64,000 nt of DNA from Fodinicola acaciae (GCF_010993745.1 NZ_WOTN01000001.1:1243235-1307234), one strand, 5' to 3'. Shown: positions 25,615-35,306, numbered from the stretch's first letter. A program made the numbers and translations. The notes: a model not told the origin generated them from the sequence alone.

Positions 25615-26922
25615 ATGGCCGTCATCACCGAGCGAGCCGCGGTCGTCCGGCTCCTGCAGCGCACCGGGTTCACCGCTCACACCGCGGACGTCGACGCCGC
25701 CGTCGCGGCCGGTTTCGACGCCACGCTCGCGCGTACGCTCGCCGCCGTTCCTGAGCCGGTGACCTCGCCGGCCTTCGCCCCGGTCACCCGGCCGGACAAG
25801 AACGACAAGGACGCCAAGAAGGCCTACCAGCAGCAGGTCCGCGCGCAGTCGCAGCAGTTGGTGCTGTGGTGGCTCGACCACATGGTGACGACCGTGCAGC
25901 CGTGGATCGAGAAGCGGACGCTGTTGTGGCACGGCCACTGGGCCACCTCGATCAAGAAGGTGAAGTGGCCGGCCGCGATGGCGCTGCAGAACCAGACCGA
26001 GCGGACCCTCGGCGGCGGCGACTTCCGCACGTTCGCGCGCGCGATGGTCCGCGATCCCGCGCTGATGCTGTGGCTGGACGCCGCCGGCAACACCGCCAAG
26101 GCACCGAACGAAAACCTGGCGCGCGAGCTGATGGAGCTGTTCACCCTCGGCGTCGGCCATTACTCCGAAGACGACGTACGGCAGGCAGCCCGGGCGCTCA
26201 CCGGCTGGCTGGTCGACCGGCGCGACGACAAGCCGTCCGCGACCTTCGTGGCGCGGCGGCACGCCGAAGGCACGCAGACGATCCTCGGCCAGACCGCGGA
26301 TTTCACCGACCAGTCGCTGGTCGACCTGCTGGTGTCGCGGCCGTACTCGGCGCGATATCTGGCCACCAGGATGTGGGGTTGGCTGGTCTCGCCGACACCG
26401 CCGAGCGAGTCGAGCCTCGCGCGGATCACCGCCGCGTACGGACCGGGCCGCGACCTGACCGCCATGTTTCGCGCGATCCTGGCCGATCCGGCCTTCCGGC
26501 AGGCCGACAGCGTGGTGGTGAAGCAGCCGATCGAGTACGTCGTCGGAGCGTTGCGCGATCTCGGGCTTCGACCGTCCACAATGGACAAGAAGCTGCGGCT
26601 GGCCGTCGCGCGCGGCCTCACCGGACTCGGCCAGACGCCGTTCGATCCGCCGAGCGTCGGGGGTTGGCCGACCGGCGGCGCCTGGCTGACCACCGCTGCA
26701 GCGCAGACGCGCATCAAGCTGGCGGCGGCGCTGGCCAGGGCCGCCGACCTCAAGGCGGTTTCTTCCCAGAGCGTCAGCAAAAGACCGGCGTACGTCGCCG
26801 GGATGCTCGGCGTGAGCGCGTGGACGGCGCGTACACAGAGCGTTTTGACCAGCGCGGCAAGCAATCCGGCCGAGCTGGTCACGCTCGCACTGGCCGCGCC
26901 GGAATACGTCGTCAGCCGCTGA
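25615..26922 (+). CDS. DUF1800 family protein
   Basis: This 435-residue product belongs to DUF1800. Conserved parts are MVTTVQPWIEKRTLLWHGHWATS near residue 85, cited by its core LLWHGHWATS, NENLARELMELFTLG and SVGGWPTGGAWL. No signal peptide is visible. The ATG at 25615 gives a normal N-terminus. It is followed 12 bases later by a DUF1501 gene. These two families are almost always neighbours, and the DUF1800 protein may be exported together with its Tat-bearing partner. The biochemical role is unknown. Confidence 0.88.
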   Translation: MAVITERAAVVRLLQRTGFTAHTADVDAAVAAGFDATLARTLAAVPEPVTSPAFAPVTRPDKNDKDAKKAYQQQVRAQSQQLVLWWLDHMVTTVQPWIEKRTLLWHGHWATSIKKVKWPAAMALQNQTERTLGGGDFRTFARAMVRDPALMLWLDAAGNTAKAPNENLARELMELFTLGVGHYSEDDVRQAARALTGWLVDRRDDKPSATFVARRHAEGTQTILGQTADFTDQSLVDLLVSRPYSARYLATRMWGWLVSPTPPSESSLARITAAYGPGRDLTAMFRAILADPAFRQADSVVVKQPIEYVVGALRDLGLRPSTMDKKLRLAVARGLTGLGQTPFDPPSVGGWPTGGAWLTTAAAQTRIKLAAALARAADLKAVSSQSVSKRPAYVAGMLGVSAWTARTQSVLTSAASNPAELVTLALAAPEYVVSR

Positions 26923-26934
26923 GAGGACAACCCG

Positions 26935-28149
26935 ATGGATCTCTGGACCAGGCGTAAGTTTCTGATCGCCAGCGGCGTCACCGCCGGCGCCGCGCTGGCG
27001 GCCGGCGCGACCGCCGTCACCGTGCACGAGGTAATGAACGCGGCGCAGGCGAATCCGTTGCCTGGCAACGTTCCGGTGCTCGTACTGGTGACGTTGTACG
27101 GCGGCAACGACGGCCTCAACACCGTCGTGCCGGCGAGCGATCCGGCTTATCGCAGCGCACGTCCGGATCTCGCGTACGCGGAAAACGAGGTGCTGCCGCT
27201 GTCCGACGGCCTCGGTCTCAATCCGGCGATGAAGGGCCTGAAAGCGCTGTGGGACAGCAAAGAGCTGGCCATCGTCCGCGGTGTGTCGTATCCGAAACCG
27301 GATCACAGCCATTTCCGGTCGATGGCGATCTGGCAGACCGCGTCGCCGAGCAGTCCGCTGCCAACCGGCTGGCTCGGCCGGTGGCTGGACGGCAACGGCC
27401 GCGATCCGCTGAAGGCCATCGCGGTCGGCTCGACGCTGCCACCGCTGCTGGCCGGCGCCGAGGTCGCCGGTGCCGTGTTGCCGCTCGACGGCATTTCGCT
27501 GGCGAAGGCGTTGCGTACGCCGGTGCAGTCACTCAGCCGCACGGACGCGGCCGATCCGCTGCTCGAGGCGCGAGCCGCCGGCTCAATGGCCGATCTGCTT
27601 CGGGTGGACCAGACTTTCGCCCATGCCAAGGGATCCGAGCCGCCGGACGATCCGGACCGGCCCGCGGACGGCAACGCCGGTGGCGGCCAGAGCGCCTTGG
27701 CGGCGCAGCTGGACGTGGTGGCAAAATGCATCGCGGCCGGCGCGCCGACCCGCGCGTACAGCGTGAGCCTCGGCGGTTTTGACACGCATTCCAACGAAAA
27801 AGGCACGCAGTCGCGGCTGCTCGGCGAGCTCGACACCGCGGTCAGCGGATTTCTGAAGAAGGTCTCGGACAAGGTCGTCGTGGCGGTCTACTCGGAGTTT
27901 GGCCGGCGCGTCGCGGCCAACGCCAACCAGGGCACCGACCACGGCACCGCCGGACCGCTGTTCGTGGCCGGCGGCTCGGTGAAAGGCGGTTTCTACGGCG
28001 ACGAGCCGAGCCTGACCAAGCTCGACGACGGCGACCTGGCCGTCACGACCGACTTCCGCGACGTGTACGCGACGCTGGTTGGCAAGGTGCTCGGCACCGA
28101 TCCGGGACAGGTGCTCGGCGCGGGACGACAGCCGCTCGGCTTCCTGTGA
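26935..28149 (+). CDS. DUF1501 family protein with Tat signal
   Basis: The 404-residue protein starts with a twin-arginine signal (W-T-R-R-K-F-L, residues 4-10, followed by a hydrophobic stretch to about 34). The mature part is a sulfatase/alkaline-phosphatase-like DUF1501 domain with LYGGNDGLNTVVP (about 56-68), PDHSHFRSMAIWQT and FDTHSNEKGTQ segments. It should be folded in the cytoplasm and exported. Its stop overlaps the start of the response-regulator gene (GTGA), which suggests one operon with the DUF1800 protein and a two-component system. Confidence 0.88.
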   Translation: MDLWTRRKFLIASGVTAGAALAAGATAVTVHEVMNAAQANPLPGNVPVLVLVTLYGGNDGLNTVVPASDPAYRSARPDLAYAENEVLPLSDGLGLNPAMKGLKALWDSKELAIVRGVSYPKPDHSHFRSMAIWQTASPSSPLPTGWLGRWLDGNGRDPLKAIAVGSTLPPLLAGAEVAGAVLPLDGISLAKALRTPVQSLSRTDAADPLLEARAAGSMADLLRVDQTFAHAKGSEPPDDPDRPADGNAGGGQSALAAQLDVVAKCIAAGAPTRAYSVSLGGFDTHSNEKGTQSRLLGELDTAVSGFLKKVSDKVVVAVYSEFGRRVAANANQGTDHGTAGPLFVAGGSVKGGFYGDEPSLTKLDDGDLAVTTDFRDVYATLVGKVLGTDPGQVLGAGRQPLGFL

Positions 28150-28832
28150 CATACGCTCACGCGGTGACCGATGGTGTGGTCCTGCTGGTGGAGGACGAGC
28201 GGCCGATCGCCGACCTGCAGCGCCTCTACCTGCGCCGCGAGGGCTTCGGCGTGCACGTGGAGACCGACGGCCGGGCCGGCCTGGCGGCCGCGCGTACGCT
28301 GCATCCGGTCGCGATCGTGCTGGACATCCGGCTGCCGCTGCTGGACGGCATCGAGGTGTGCAAAGCGCTGCGCGCGGAAGGAAACGCGACGCCGATCCTG
28401 TTCGTCACCGCTCGCGACGACGAGGCCGACCGGATCCTCGGCCTGGAGATCGGCGCCGACGACTACGTGACCAAGCCGTTCTCGCCGCGCGAGCTGGTGG
28501 CGCGGATCAAGGCGGTGTTGCGGCGCGGCCAGCAGCCGGGTCCGCCGGTGTTGGTCTCCGGTGAGCTGACGGTCGACGTGGCCGGTCGCCGCGTGGTCGT
28601 ACGCGATGCCGAGGTCGAGCTGACCGCGACCGAGTTCTCGCTGCTGGCGCACCTGATGCGGCGGCCCGGCCAGGTCTTCTCGCGTGACCAGCTGCTGGCC
28701 TCGGTGTGGGGCCACGCCGGCCCTGGCAGCCGCACGGTTGACGTACACGTGGCGCAGCTGCGTGCCAAACTCGGCGCTGACTGTCCAATTAGGACGTTCC
28801 GCGGCGTCGGTTACGGTGTCGACCGCCGATGA
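28146..28832 (+). CDS. OmpR-family response regulator
   Basis: The 228-residue protein has a receiver domain (about 10-125) with acidic pocket E16-D17, phospho-acceptor D60 (VLDIRLP) and K around 111 (TKPFSP). A winged-helix effector domain follows at about 135-226 (ELTATEFSLLAHLM, SRTVDVHVAQLRAKL). The GTG overlaps the DUF1501 stop and the TGA overlaps the kinase ATG. The cognate kinase is the next gene. Confidence 0.93.
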   Translation: MTYAHAVTDGVVLLVEDERPIADLQRLYLRREGFGVHVETDGRAGLAAARTLHPVAIVLDIRLPLLDGIEVCKALRAEGNATPILFVTARDDEADRILGLEIGADDYVTKPFSPRELVARIKAVLRRGQQPGPPVLVSGELTVDVAGRRVVVRDAEVELTATEFSLLAHLMRRPGQVFSRDQLLASVWGHAGPGSRTVDVHVAQLRAKLGADCPIRTFRGVGYGVDRR

Positions 28833-30154
28833 GCTGGTTTCGCCGGCAGGGGCTCGGCTTCCGGATCGGCCTGGTCACCACCGCGGTGGCCGTGGTCTGT
28901 GTGCTGGTGGCAGCGGCCGTGTCGTATCCGCTGATCCGGTCGGCCGCCGAGACGCAGGCGCGCAAGCAGCTGGCGCGGCAGGCGGCGCTGGTCGCCGGCC
29001 TGGGTCCGCAGCGGTCCACCTCGACGCGCGTCCGGCAGCTGCTCGGCTCGGCCGGCATCCGGCTGGCGGTCGTACGGCCGGATGAGCCGGTGCGCGGTCC
29101 GCGGCTGCCGGAGGCCGACCTCCGCGCGCTGGCCGCCGGACGCGACATCTCGCGGATCGAGACGCTGGACGGTCAGCGCGTCTATGTGGAAGGTCGCGCG
29201 ATGGAGTCCGGTGGCGGCATCGCGCTGGTGCAGGTGGCCAACATCGCGCCGAAGGACCAGGAGGAGTTTTTCTGGCGGATGCTGCTGTCCGCGCTGGTCG
29301 GCCTGCTGGTCGCGGTGATAGCCGGCGTGCTGCTCGCGCGCCGGCTGGCTCGGCCGTTGCGGCGTGCGGCGGCTGGTGCCCGGCGGATGGCGGCAGGAGA
29401 GCGGTCCGTACGCGTCGACGCGTCCGGCCCGGCCGAGGTGGCCTCAGTGGCCGAGGCGGTGAACTCGCTGGCCGCCGCGCTGGAGGTGAGCGAGGGACGG
29501 CAGCGCGACTTCCTGCTGTCGGTGTCGCACGAGCTGCGTACGCCGCTGACGACCGTCAAGGGCTTCGCCGAGGCGCTGGTCGACGGAGTCGCCGACGATG
29601 TGCCGGGCACCGGTCGGGTCATGCTGGCCGAGGCCGAGCGGCTGGACCGGCTGATCGGCGACCTGCTCGACCTGGCCAGGCTGCAGGCGCAGGATTTCCG
29701 CCTCGACTTCGCCGACGTCGACGTGACCGAGGTCGTACGAGCCGCCGCGCGAGCCTGGAGTGCGCGGCGTGCCGATTTTCGTGCGGAGATCGGCGAAGGG
29801 CCGGTCGTCGTGCGAACGGACGCCGGCCGCCTGCGCCAGGTCATCGACGGCCTGATGGACAATGCCACGCGGGTGTGTCCGGCTGGCGCGCCGGTCGTTT
29901 TGGCTCTGCGTAAGGAGACCGGCGCCGCGGTGATCGAGGTGCGCGACGGAGGACCGGGATTGACCGCCGACGACATGACGGTCGCATTTGAGAAGTCGGT
30001 GTTGTCGCAGCGATATCAGGGCGAGCGCGCCGGCAGCGCCGGCATCGGCCTGGCGCTCGTACACGGTCTGGTCGTACGCCTCGGCGGCACCATCGAGGTG
30101 TCCGCGGCACCAGAAGGCGGCGCACGGTTTTCCGTGCGCCTGCCTTCAGCGTGA
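28829..30154 (+). CDS. Sensor histidine kinase
   Basis: This 441-residue membrane kinase has two transmembrane helices (about 13-33 and 151-170) that flank an extracytoplasmic sensor of about 115 residues. A HAMP domain (171-223) and the HisKA motif SVSHELRTP with H234 follow. The ATP-binding domain has N box DNATR and G box RDGGPGLTADD. It should phosphorylate the OmpR-type regulator encoded directly upstream with a four-base overlap. The signal is unknown; the exported DUF1501/DUF1800 pair is a candidate source. Confidence 0.93.
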   Translation: MSWFRRQGLGFRIGLVTTAVAVVCVLVAAAVSYPLIRSAAETQARKQLARQAALVAGLGPQRSTSTRVRQLLGSAGIRLAVVRPDEPVRGPRLPEADLRALAAGRDISRIETLDGQRVYVEGRAMESGGGIALVQVANIAPKDQEEFFWRMLLSALVGLLVAVIAGVLLARRLARPLRRAAAGARRMAAGERSVRVDASGPAEVASVAEAVNSLAAALEVSEGRQRDFLLSVSHELRTPLTTVKGFAEALVDGVADDVPGTGRVMLAEAERLDRLIGDLLDLARLQAQDFRLDFADVDVTEVVRAAARAWSARRADFRAEIGEGPVVVRTDAGRLRQVIDGLMDNATRVCPAGAPVVLALRKETGAAVIEVRDGGPGLTADDMTVAFEKSVLSQRYQGERAGSAGIGLALVHGLVVRLGGTIEVSAAPEGGARFSVRLPSA

Positions 30155-31078
30155 CTACCTCGCGGCGGCGGTGCGCTTGCGGGGCGCGGACGTACGCGGC
30201 GGCTTCTTGTTGAGGCCGGCGCTGGTCTTCCCGAAGGAACGACCGAGTTTTTCCATCTCGCGCTCGATTTTGGGCACCATCTGGCGAGCCTGCGCCATGA
30301 TCGGCAGCGCGCCGATCGGGCCGAGCGTGATCGGCCGCAGCTTCTCGACCAGGCCGACCGCGCGCGGCACGTACACACGTCGCCGGCGCCGCTCGATGCC
30401 GTCGACGATCGCGAGCGCGCACTCGTCGACCGAAGTCGTCGTGTTGAGCGGCCATGGCAGTTTCTTCAGCGTCTCGGCGAAAACCGACGAGTCCTGCTTG
30501 ATGTCGCGGACCAGGTCGGTGTCGATCCAGCCGGGATGGACGGTGCCGACGCCGACGTGCCGATAGGCCAGCTCGAAGCGCAGCGCGTTGCCAAACTGCT
30601 CCACACCGGCCTTGGAGGCACAATATGCGGCCATGCCTGGCAAAACCGTGAAGGCGGCGGCGGAGGAGATGAGCGAGTAGTAGCCGCGGCGAGCGGTCAC
30701 CATCGGCAGCGTGCTCTTGACCGTACGCACGACGCCGATCAGGTTGACGTCGATGGTGCGCACGATCGCCTCGGCCGGGTTGATCGCGACCGTGCCGTTG
30801 TTGGCGACGCCGGCGTTGGCGACCACCACGTCGATGCCACCGAAGTCGCGTACGACGTCCACGGCGACCTTCTCCATCGCGGCCTGGTCGGTCACGTCGG
30901 CCTCGTACCAGCCGTGTTCGGGACCAAGCTCGTCCGCGAGCCGCCTGAGCCGCTCGGGCTCGAGTCCGACCAGCGCGATCCGCGCGCCACGCTCGGCCGC
31001 GAGCCGCGCGGTTGCCTCGCCGATGCCGCGCGCGGCGCCGGTGATGAAGACGGTCTTACCTACCAGCGGACTGCTCAT
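30155..31078 (-). CDS. Short-chain dehydrogenase/reductase
   Basis: This classical SDR of 307 residues binds NAD(P) through TGAARGIGEA (about 14-23) and has NAGVANN, a catalytic Ser in LISSAAAF and Y-C-A-S-K. A basic C-terminal tail (KKPPRTSAPRKRTAAAR) extends beyond the usual 250-residue core. The start overlaps the stop of the TetR gene by four bases, so both are on one mRNA. The substrate is unknown. Confidence 0.9.
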   Translation of the reverse strand: MSSPLVGKTVFITGAARGIGEATARLAAERGARIALVGLEPERLRRLADELGPEHGWYEADVTDQAAMEKVAVDVVRDFGGIDVVVANAGVANNGTVAINPAEAIVRTIDVNLIGVVRTVKSTLPMVTARRGYYSLISSAAAFTVLPGMAAYCASKAGVEQFGNALRFELAYRHVGVGTVHPGWIDTDLVRDIKQDSSVFAETLKKLPWPLNTTTSVDECALAIVDGIERRRRRVYVPRAVGLVEKLRPITLGPIGALPIMAQARQMVPKIEREMEKLGRSFGKTSAGLNKKPPRTSAPRKRTAAAR

Positions 31079-31719
31079 GCGGTTCCTTCCTCGGTGGTGG
31101 GCCATTGCTTGCCGTCGCGTACGCCGGACAGGCCAAACCAGACCAGCTCGGCGAGCGTACGGGCGACGGCGTCCGCGCTGAGCTGCGGATCGTGCCGGCG
31201 GCGGACCGCCAGGCGTTCGCAGGCGCCGATGATGGCCTGCGCGTACGTGTCGATCGCCTCCTCCGGCACACCGGGCATGCCGCTGGCCAGGATGGCGGCC
31301 GTGTAGTCGGCCTGTTGCTGCCGGACGTTCTCCATCTCCTCGGCGGCCGGACTGCCGGCCAGCGCGCCCTCGGCCACCAGCATCGTCCACGCGCGCTCGT
31401 GTTTTTCGATGAAGTCGAAGAAGACCCGGAAGCCGGTGAGCACCACGTCCTCCGGTGTGCCGGCGCGCGACTGCGCCTCGATGGTGAGCCGGAGCAGCTC
31501 GGCTCGAGCCCGCGAGATGCAGGCGACCGCCAACCCGTCCTTGGAGCCGAAGTGGTCATAGAGCACCGGCTTGGTGACGCCGGCGCGGTCGGCGATCTCG
31601 TCCATCGTCACGGTCTGAAAGCCGCGCTCGCCGAAGATCTCCTCGGCCACGTCGAGGAGTTGCTGCTCGCGGTCGGCTCGGCGCATGCGCCGCCGCGGCC
31701 GGGTCGTGGAACCTGTCAC
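31075..31719 (-). CDS. TetR-family regulator
   Basis: The 214-residue protein has an HTH at about 36-62 (TVTMDEIADRAGVTKPVLYDHFG). It is divergent from the Baeyer-Villiger-type monooxygenase gene and is followed by the SDR gene. This fits control of a small ketone or lipid catabolic unit made of SDR plus monooxygenase. A dyad at 31744-31760 lies in the shared promoter zone. GTG is used as start. Confidence 0.88.
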   Translation of the reverse strand: MTGSTTRPRRRMRRADREQQLLDVAEEIFGERGFQTVTMDEIADRAGVTKPVLYDHFGSKDGLAVACISRARAELLRLTIEAQSRAGTPEDVVLTGFRVFFDFIEKHERAWTMLVAEGALAGSPAAEEMENVRQQQADYTAAILASGMPGVPEEAIDTYAQAIIGACERLAVRRRHDPQLSADAVARTLAELVWFGLSGVRDGKQWPTTEEGTA

Positions 31720-31743
31720 CTTGCGTACTTTACACGCAGTAGG

Positions 31744-31760
31744 TTACTGTCGGTAGGTAA
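31744..31760. promoter_or_regulatory. Candidate TetR operator upstream of the monooxygenase gene
   Basis: ttactgtcggtaggtaa is a partial palindrome with exact ttac/gtaa ends. A direct repeat gtaggttac/gtaggtaat overlaps it. It lies between the divergent TetR and monooxygenase starts. Confidence 0.5.
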
Positions 31761-31781
31761 TGACGGAAGGGACTCGGGATC

Positions 31782-33263
31782 GTGACTGAGCGCGTACGAG
31801 TGGCCATCATCGGCAGCGGCTTTTCCGGTCTGGGCGTGGCGATCAAGCTGCGCGAGGCAGGCATCGACGACTTCGTGATCCTGGAGCGCGGCGACGACGT
31901 CGGCGGCACCTGGCGCGACAACACCTATCCGGGCGCGGCCTGCGACGTGCCGTCGCACCTCTACTCGTTCTCCTTCGCGCCGAATCCGCGCTGGAGCCAG
32001 GCTTTCTCGCCGCAGCCGGAGATTTTCGCGTACCTGCGCCGATGTGCCAACCGCTATGGCCTCTATCGGTTTGCTCGCTTCAATCACGACGTACGAGGTG
32101 CCGCGTGGGACGACACCGCGCGGTTGTGGCGGATCCAGACCTCACGAGGCGACTTCGAGGCCAACGTGATGGTCAGCGCGGTCGGTCCGCTGTCCGACCC
32201 GGCGCTGCCGGACATTCCAGGGATCAGCGAGTTCCAGGGAAAACTGTTCCACTCGGCGCGCTGGGACCACGACCACGACCTGACCGGCGAACGGGTCGCG
32301 GTGATCGGCACCGGCGCCTCTGCGATCCAGTTCGTGCCGGAGATCGCCCCAGCGGTGGGCAAACTCCACCTCTTTCAGCGTACGCCGCCATGGATCGTGC
32401 CCCGGTCGGCGCGGCACCTGACCGAGCTGGAGCACACCGCGTTCAGCTCGTTTCCGTTGTTGCAGCAGGCGATCCGCGCCGGCATCTACTGGGGTCGCGA
32501 GACGTTCGTCGTCGGGTTCGCCAAGGACCAGGGGGTGATGAAGGTCGCCGAGCGGATGGCGCGACGGCACCTGGCCAAACAGGTGCCCGACCGCGAGCTG
32601 CGGCGCAAGCTGACCCCGACCTACACGATCGGCTGCAAGCGGATCCTGTTGTCCAACAACTACTATCCGGCGCTCAGCCGGTCCAATGTGGACGTGGTGA
32701 CCGACCGGATCACGCGGATCAACCCGCACTCGGTGGTGACCGCCGACGGCACCGAGCGAGAAATCGACACGCTCATTCTCGGCACCGGCTTTCACGTCAC
32801 CGACATGCCGATGGCGCAGTGGGTCACCGGTCGCGACGGCGTTTTGCTTGCCGACGCGTGGAAAGGTGGCGTGCAGGCGTACAAGGGGACGACCGTGCAC
32901 GGGTTTCCCAACATGTTCATCATGATCGGCCCCAACACCGGCCTCGGCCACAACTCGATGGTCTACATGATCGAGTCGCAGCTCAACTACGTGATCGACG
33001 CGGTGAAGTTCCTCGGCCGGCCGGGAGTGTCCGATGTGGACGTCGATCCGGCCGCTGAGTCGGAGTTCAACGTGGACGTGCAGAAGATGATGGAGCGTAC
33101 GGTCTGGGCCTCCGGGGGCTGCGACAGCTGGTATCTGGACGACAACGGGCGCAACACGACGCTCTGGCCGACGTTCACCGCGAGCTTCCGGCAGCAGACC
33201 CGGCGCTTCGACGCCGACCGGTATGAGGTGCGCTCGGCGCCGGTGCTGGAAAACGTGCGGTAA
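31782..33263 (+). CDS. Type I Baeyer-Villiger-like flavin monooxygenase
   Basis: The 493-residue flavoprotein has two Rossmann motifs, G11-S-G-F-S-G16 for FAD and G176-T-G-A-S for NADPH. The fingerprint F151-Q-G-K-L-F-H157-S-A-R-W161 matches the type I BVMO pattern FxGxxxHxxxW. It should insert oxygen into a ketone to give an ester or lactone. The GTG follows GGAAGGGACTCGGGATC. The divergent TetR-SDR pair is its probable regulator and partner, since an SDR could provide the ketone from an alcohol. Confidence 0.9.
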   Translation: MTERVRVAIIGSGFSGLGVAIKLREAGIDDFVILERGDDVGGTWRDNTYPGAACDVPSHLYSFSFAPNPRWSQAFSPQPEIFAYLRRCANRYGLYRFARFNHDVRGAAWDDTARLWRIQTSRGDFEANVMVSAVGPLSDPALPDIPGISEFQGKLFHSARWDHDHDLTGERVAVIGTGASAIQFVPEIAPAVGKLHLFQRTPPWIVPRSARHLTELEHTAFSSFPLLQQAIRAGIYWGRETFVVGFAKDQGVMKVAERMARRHLAKQVPDRELRRKLTPTYTIGCKRILLSNNYYPALSRSNVDVVTDRITRINPHSVVTADGTEREIDTLILGTGFHVTDMPMAQWVTGRDGVLLADAWKGGVQAYKGTTVHGFPNMFIMIGPNTGLGHNSMVYMIESQLNYVIDAVKFLGRPGVSDVDVDPAAESEFNVDVQKMMERTVWASGGCDSWYLDDNGRNTTLWPTFTASFRQQTRRFDADRYEVRSAPVLENVR

Positions 33264-33310
33264 CCGGACCATATACGCGCACGTCGTACGTGCTCATCCG
33301 AGCGCGGCCG

Positions 33311-33329
33311 ATTGGATGATGAATCCAAT
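33311..33329. promoter_or_regulatory. Palindromic operator upstream of the MFS gene
   Basis: attggat (33311-33317) and atccaat (33323-33329) are exact inverted repeats five bases apart, 19 bases before the MFS ATG. No regulator gene is adjacent, so a distant factor is expected. Confidence 0.6.
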
Positions 33330-33347
33330 AGGGTGCAGGATCGCCGG

Positions 33348-34658
33348 ATGGCATCCGAGACGATGACCGCGAAGTCCGGCTGGAAGATCTCGGCTCACCC
33401 GATCTCCTGGTGGATGCTCGGCGTGACCACGCTGGCGATCTTCATGACCTCGGTCGACGCGGCGATCCTGCCGACCGTGCTGCCCTCCATCCAGACGGAG
33501 TTTCACCTGGACGCGACACAGGCCGGCTTCGTCAACTCGATGTTCTTCCTCGGCAGCATCGTCGGCGCGCTGATCTTCGGGACGCTGTCGGACGTCATCG
33601 GCACCGGCTATCGGCGGACCTGGACGTGGATCATCGCGATGGGTCTGTCGGTGATCGGCGGCGCGCTGACGTACGTGTTTGGCGCCAGCTGGCTCGCGTT
33701 TGTGTTGCTGCGCCTGGTGATGGGGATCAGCCGTGGCGGCTCGGAGCCGACCAACGTCGCGCTGATCAGCGAGTGGTGGCAACGCGAGGATCGCGGTTTC
33801 GCTGTCGGCACGCACCACACCGGCTTTCCGATCGGCCAGTTTCTCGGCCCGGCCGCGATCGCGTTGCTGATCGGCGTGACCAGCTGGCAAGGCGTGTTCC
33901 TGCTGTTGCCGCTGGTCGGCATTCCGATCATGGTCGCGCAGGCTTTCCTTGGCCGGCGAGCAAACCAGGAGAAGGTCTATGGCTGGATCCGCGGCCGCGG
34001 CATGACGCCGCCGCTGCCGGAGATCAGCCAGCGCGGCCAGTTGCGTAACCCAGTGTCCGTCCTGCGCGAGGTCATCACCGACCGCAACGCGCGGCTGGCG
34101 ATCGTCATGATTTTCCTGTTTCTCTGGTCGGAACTCGGCGTCTCCACGTTCATCGCCGTACACCTGCACGAAAAAGCCGGCATGTCGCTGGCCGCGGCCG
34201 CGCTCGCCTCCGGTGCGTCCGGCATCACCGGCTGGATCGGCCAGATCGGCTGGGGGACACTTTCCGACCGGCTGGGCCGAAAGTTTGCTCTGCGGATCAT
34301 CATCGCCGGCTGGGTCGTCACGGTCGCACTGCTCGCCGTGGTGCATGCGCCATGGCAGGGGTGGGTTTTGTTGCTGCTTTGGGGATTGTTCCGCAACTCG
34401 CCCTATCCGGTCACGTACGCGCTGCTGATCGACTCGACACCGCGCGCCGCCGGCTCGGCGATGGGGCTGATCATCGGCATCGCGTACGGCGTCTCCGGTC
34501 TGCTGGTCGCGACCGTTGCCGGCTTCTTCATCGACCACTGGGGATGGACCGCCAACTACCTGATGCTGGCCGGCTCGGTGGCGCTGTGCCTCGTCCCGCT
34601 GGCGTTCCTGCGCGAGACGGTCGCGCGTACTTTTGCCAGCACACCGGCAAGTGACTAG
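33348..34658 (+). CDS. MFS transporter
   Basis: This major-facilitator permease of 436 residues has about 12 hydrophobic helices. The loop 2-3 motif is GTLSDVIGTGYRR, and loop 8-9 has GTLSDRLGRKF, the usual G-x-x-x-D-R-x-G-R-R signature. The ATG at 33348 was preferred over 33312 because the latter lies in the operator. Similarity is to metabolite:proton symporters, but the substrate is not clear. Confidence 0.87.
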   Translation: MASETMTAKSGWKISAHPISWWMLGVTTLAIFMTSVDAAILPTVLPSIQTEFHLDATQAGFVNSMFFLGSIVGALIFGTLSDVIGTGYRRTWTWIIAMGLSVIGGALTYVFGASWLAFVLLRLVMGISRGGSEPTNVALISEWWQREDRGFAVGTHHTGFPIGQFLGPAAIALLIGVTSWQGVFLLLPLVGIPIMVAQAFLGRRANQEKVYGWIRGRGMTPPLPEISQRGQLRNPVSVLREVITDRNARLAIVMIFLFLWSELGVSTFIAVHLHEKAGMSLAAAALASGASGITGWIGQIGWGTLSDRLGRKFALRIIIAGWVVTVALLAVVHAPWQGWVLLLLWGLFRNSPYPVTYALLIDSTPRAAGSAMGLIIGIAYGVSGLLVATVAGFFIDHWGWTANYLMLAGSVALCLVPLAFLRETVARTFASTPASD

Positions 34659-34670
34659 CGTCCGTACACT

Positions 34671-35306
34671 GTGGACACCATCGAGACACCGGTCGGCCCG
34701 GCAGGCGTCGACTGGCAGGCACCGCGTGGCGCGCGCGGCCTGCTGACCCTCGGCCATGGCGCCGGCGGAGGAGTCGACGCGCGCGACATCGTCGCCGCCG
34801 CCAAGGTCGCCGTCGCCGCCGGTTTCGCGGTCGCGCGGATCACGCAGCCATATCGGATGGCCGGCCGGAAAGCGCCGGCACCCGCGGCGCAACTGGACAC
34901 CGCGCTGACCGCGGTCGTCACCGAGCTCGTACGCAAACACCGGTCGCTGCGCGGAAAACCCCTGATCCTCGGCGGCCGGTCGAGCGGTGCGCGGGTCGCC
35001 TGTCGTACGGCCGGCGAGCTCGGCGCCGCCGGCGTACTGGCGCTGGCGTTTCCGCTGCATCCGCCAGGCCGACCGGAGAGCACCCGCGCGCCGGAGCTGC
35101 TCGGCGTGACCGTACCGGTGTTCATCGTGCAGGGAGAGCGCGACTCTTTTGGCGCGCCGGCTGAGTTTTCGGCGCTGAAGCCACCGAAGACGATCCAGAT
35201 TCACGTGGCGCCGGCCGCGGACCACGGTTTGAAAGTGCCCAAAGGCCATCCAGCCGTACTGCCGGCCGCGATCGACGCCTTCTCGGCCTGGCTCAGCCGT
35301 TTCTGA
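34671..35306 (+). CDS. Alpha/beta hydrolase (KANL3/Tex30-like)
   Basis: The 211-residue hydrolase has the nucleophile elbow G-G-R-S-S-G (about 101-106), a GHGAGGG oxyanion loop near residue 28 and a His in the PAADHGLKVP segment near the C-terminus. The Asp of the triad is probably in GERDSFG. The substrate is unknown. The GTG start lies 12 bases after the MFS stop, so both may be co-transcribed. Confidence 0.85.
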   Translation: MDTIETPVGPAGVDWQAPRGARGLLTLGHGAGGGVDARDIVAAAKVAVAAGFAVARITQPYRMAGRKAPAPAAQLDTALTAVVTELVRKHRSLRGKPLILGGRSSGARVACRTAGELGAAGVLALAFPLHPPGRPESTRAPELLGVTVPVFIVQGERDSFGAPAEFSALKPPKTIQIHVAPAADHGLKVPKGHPAVLPAAIDAFSAWLSRF

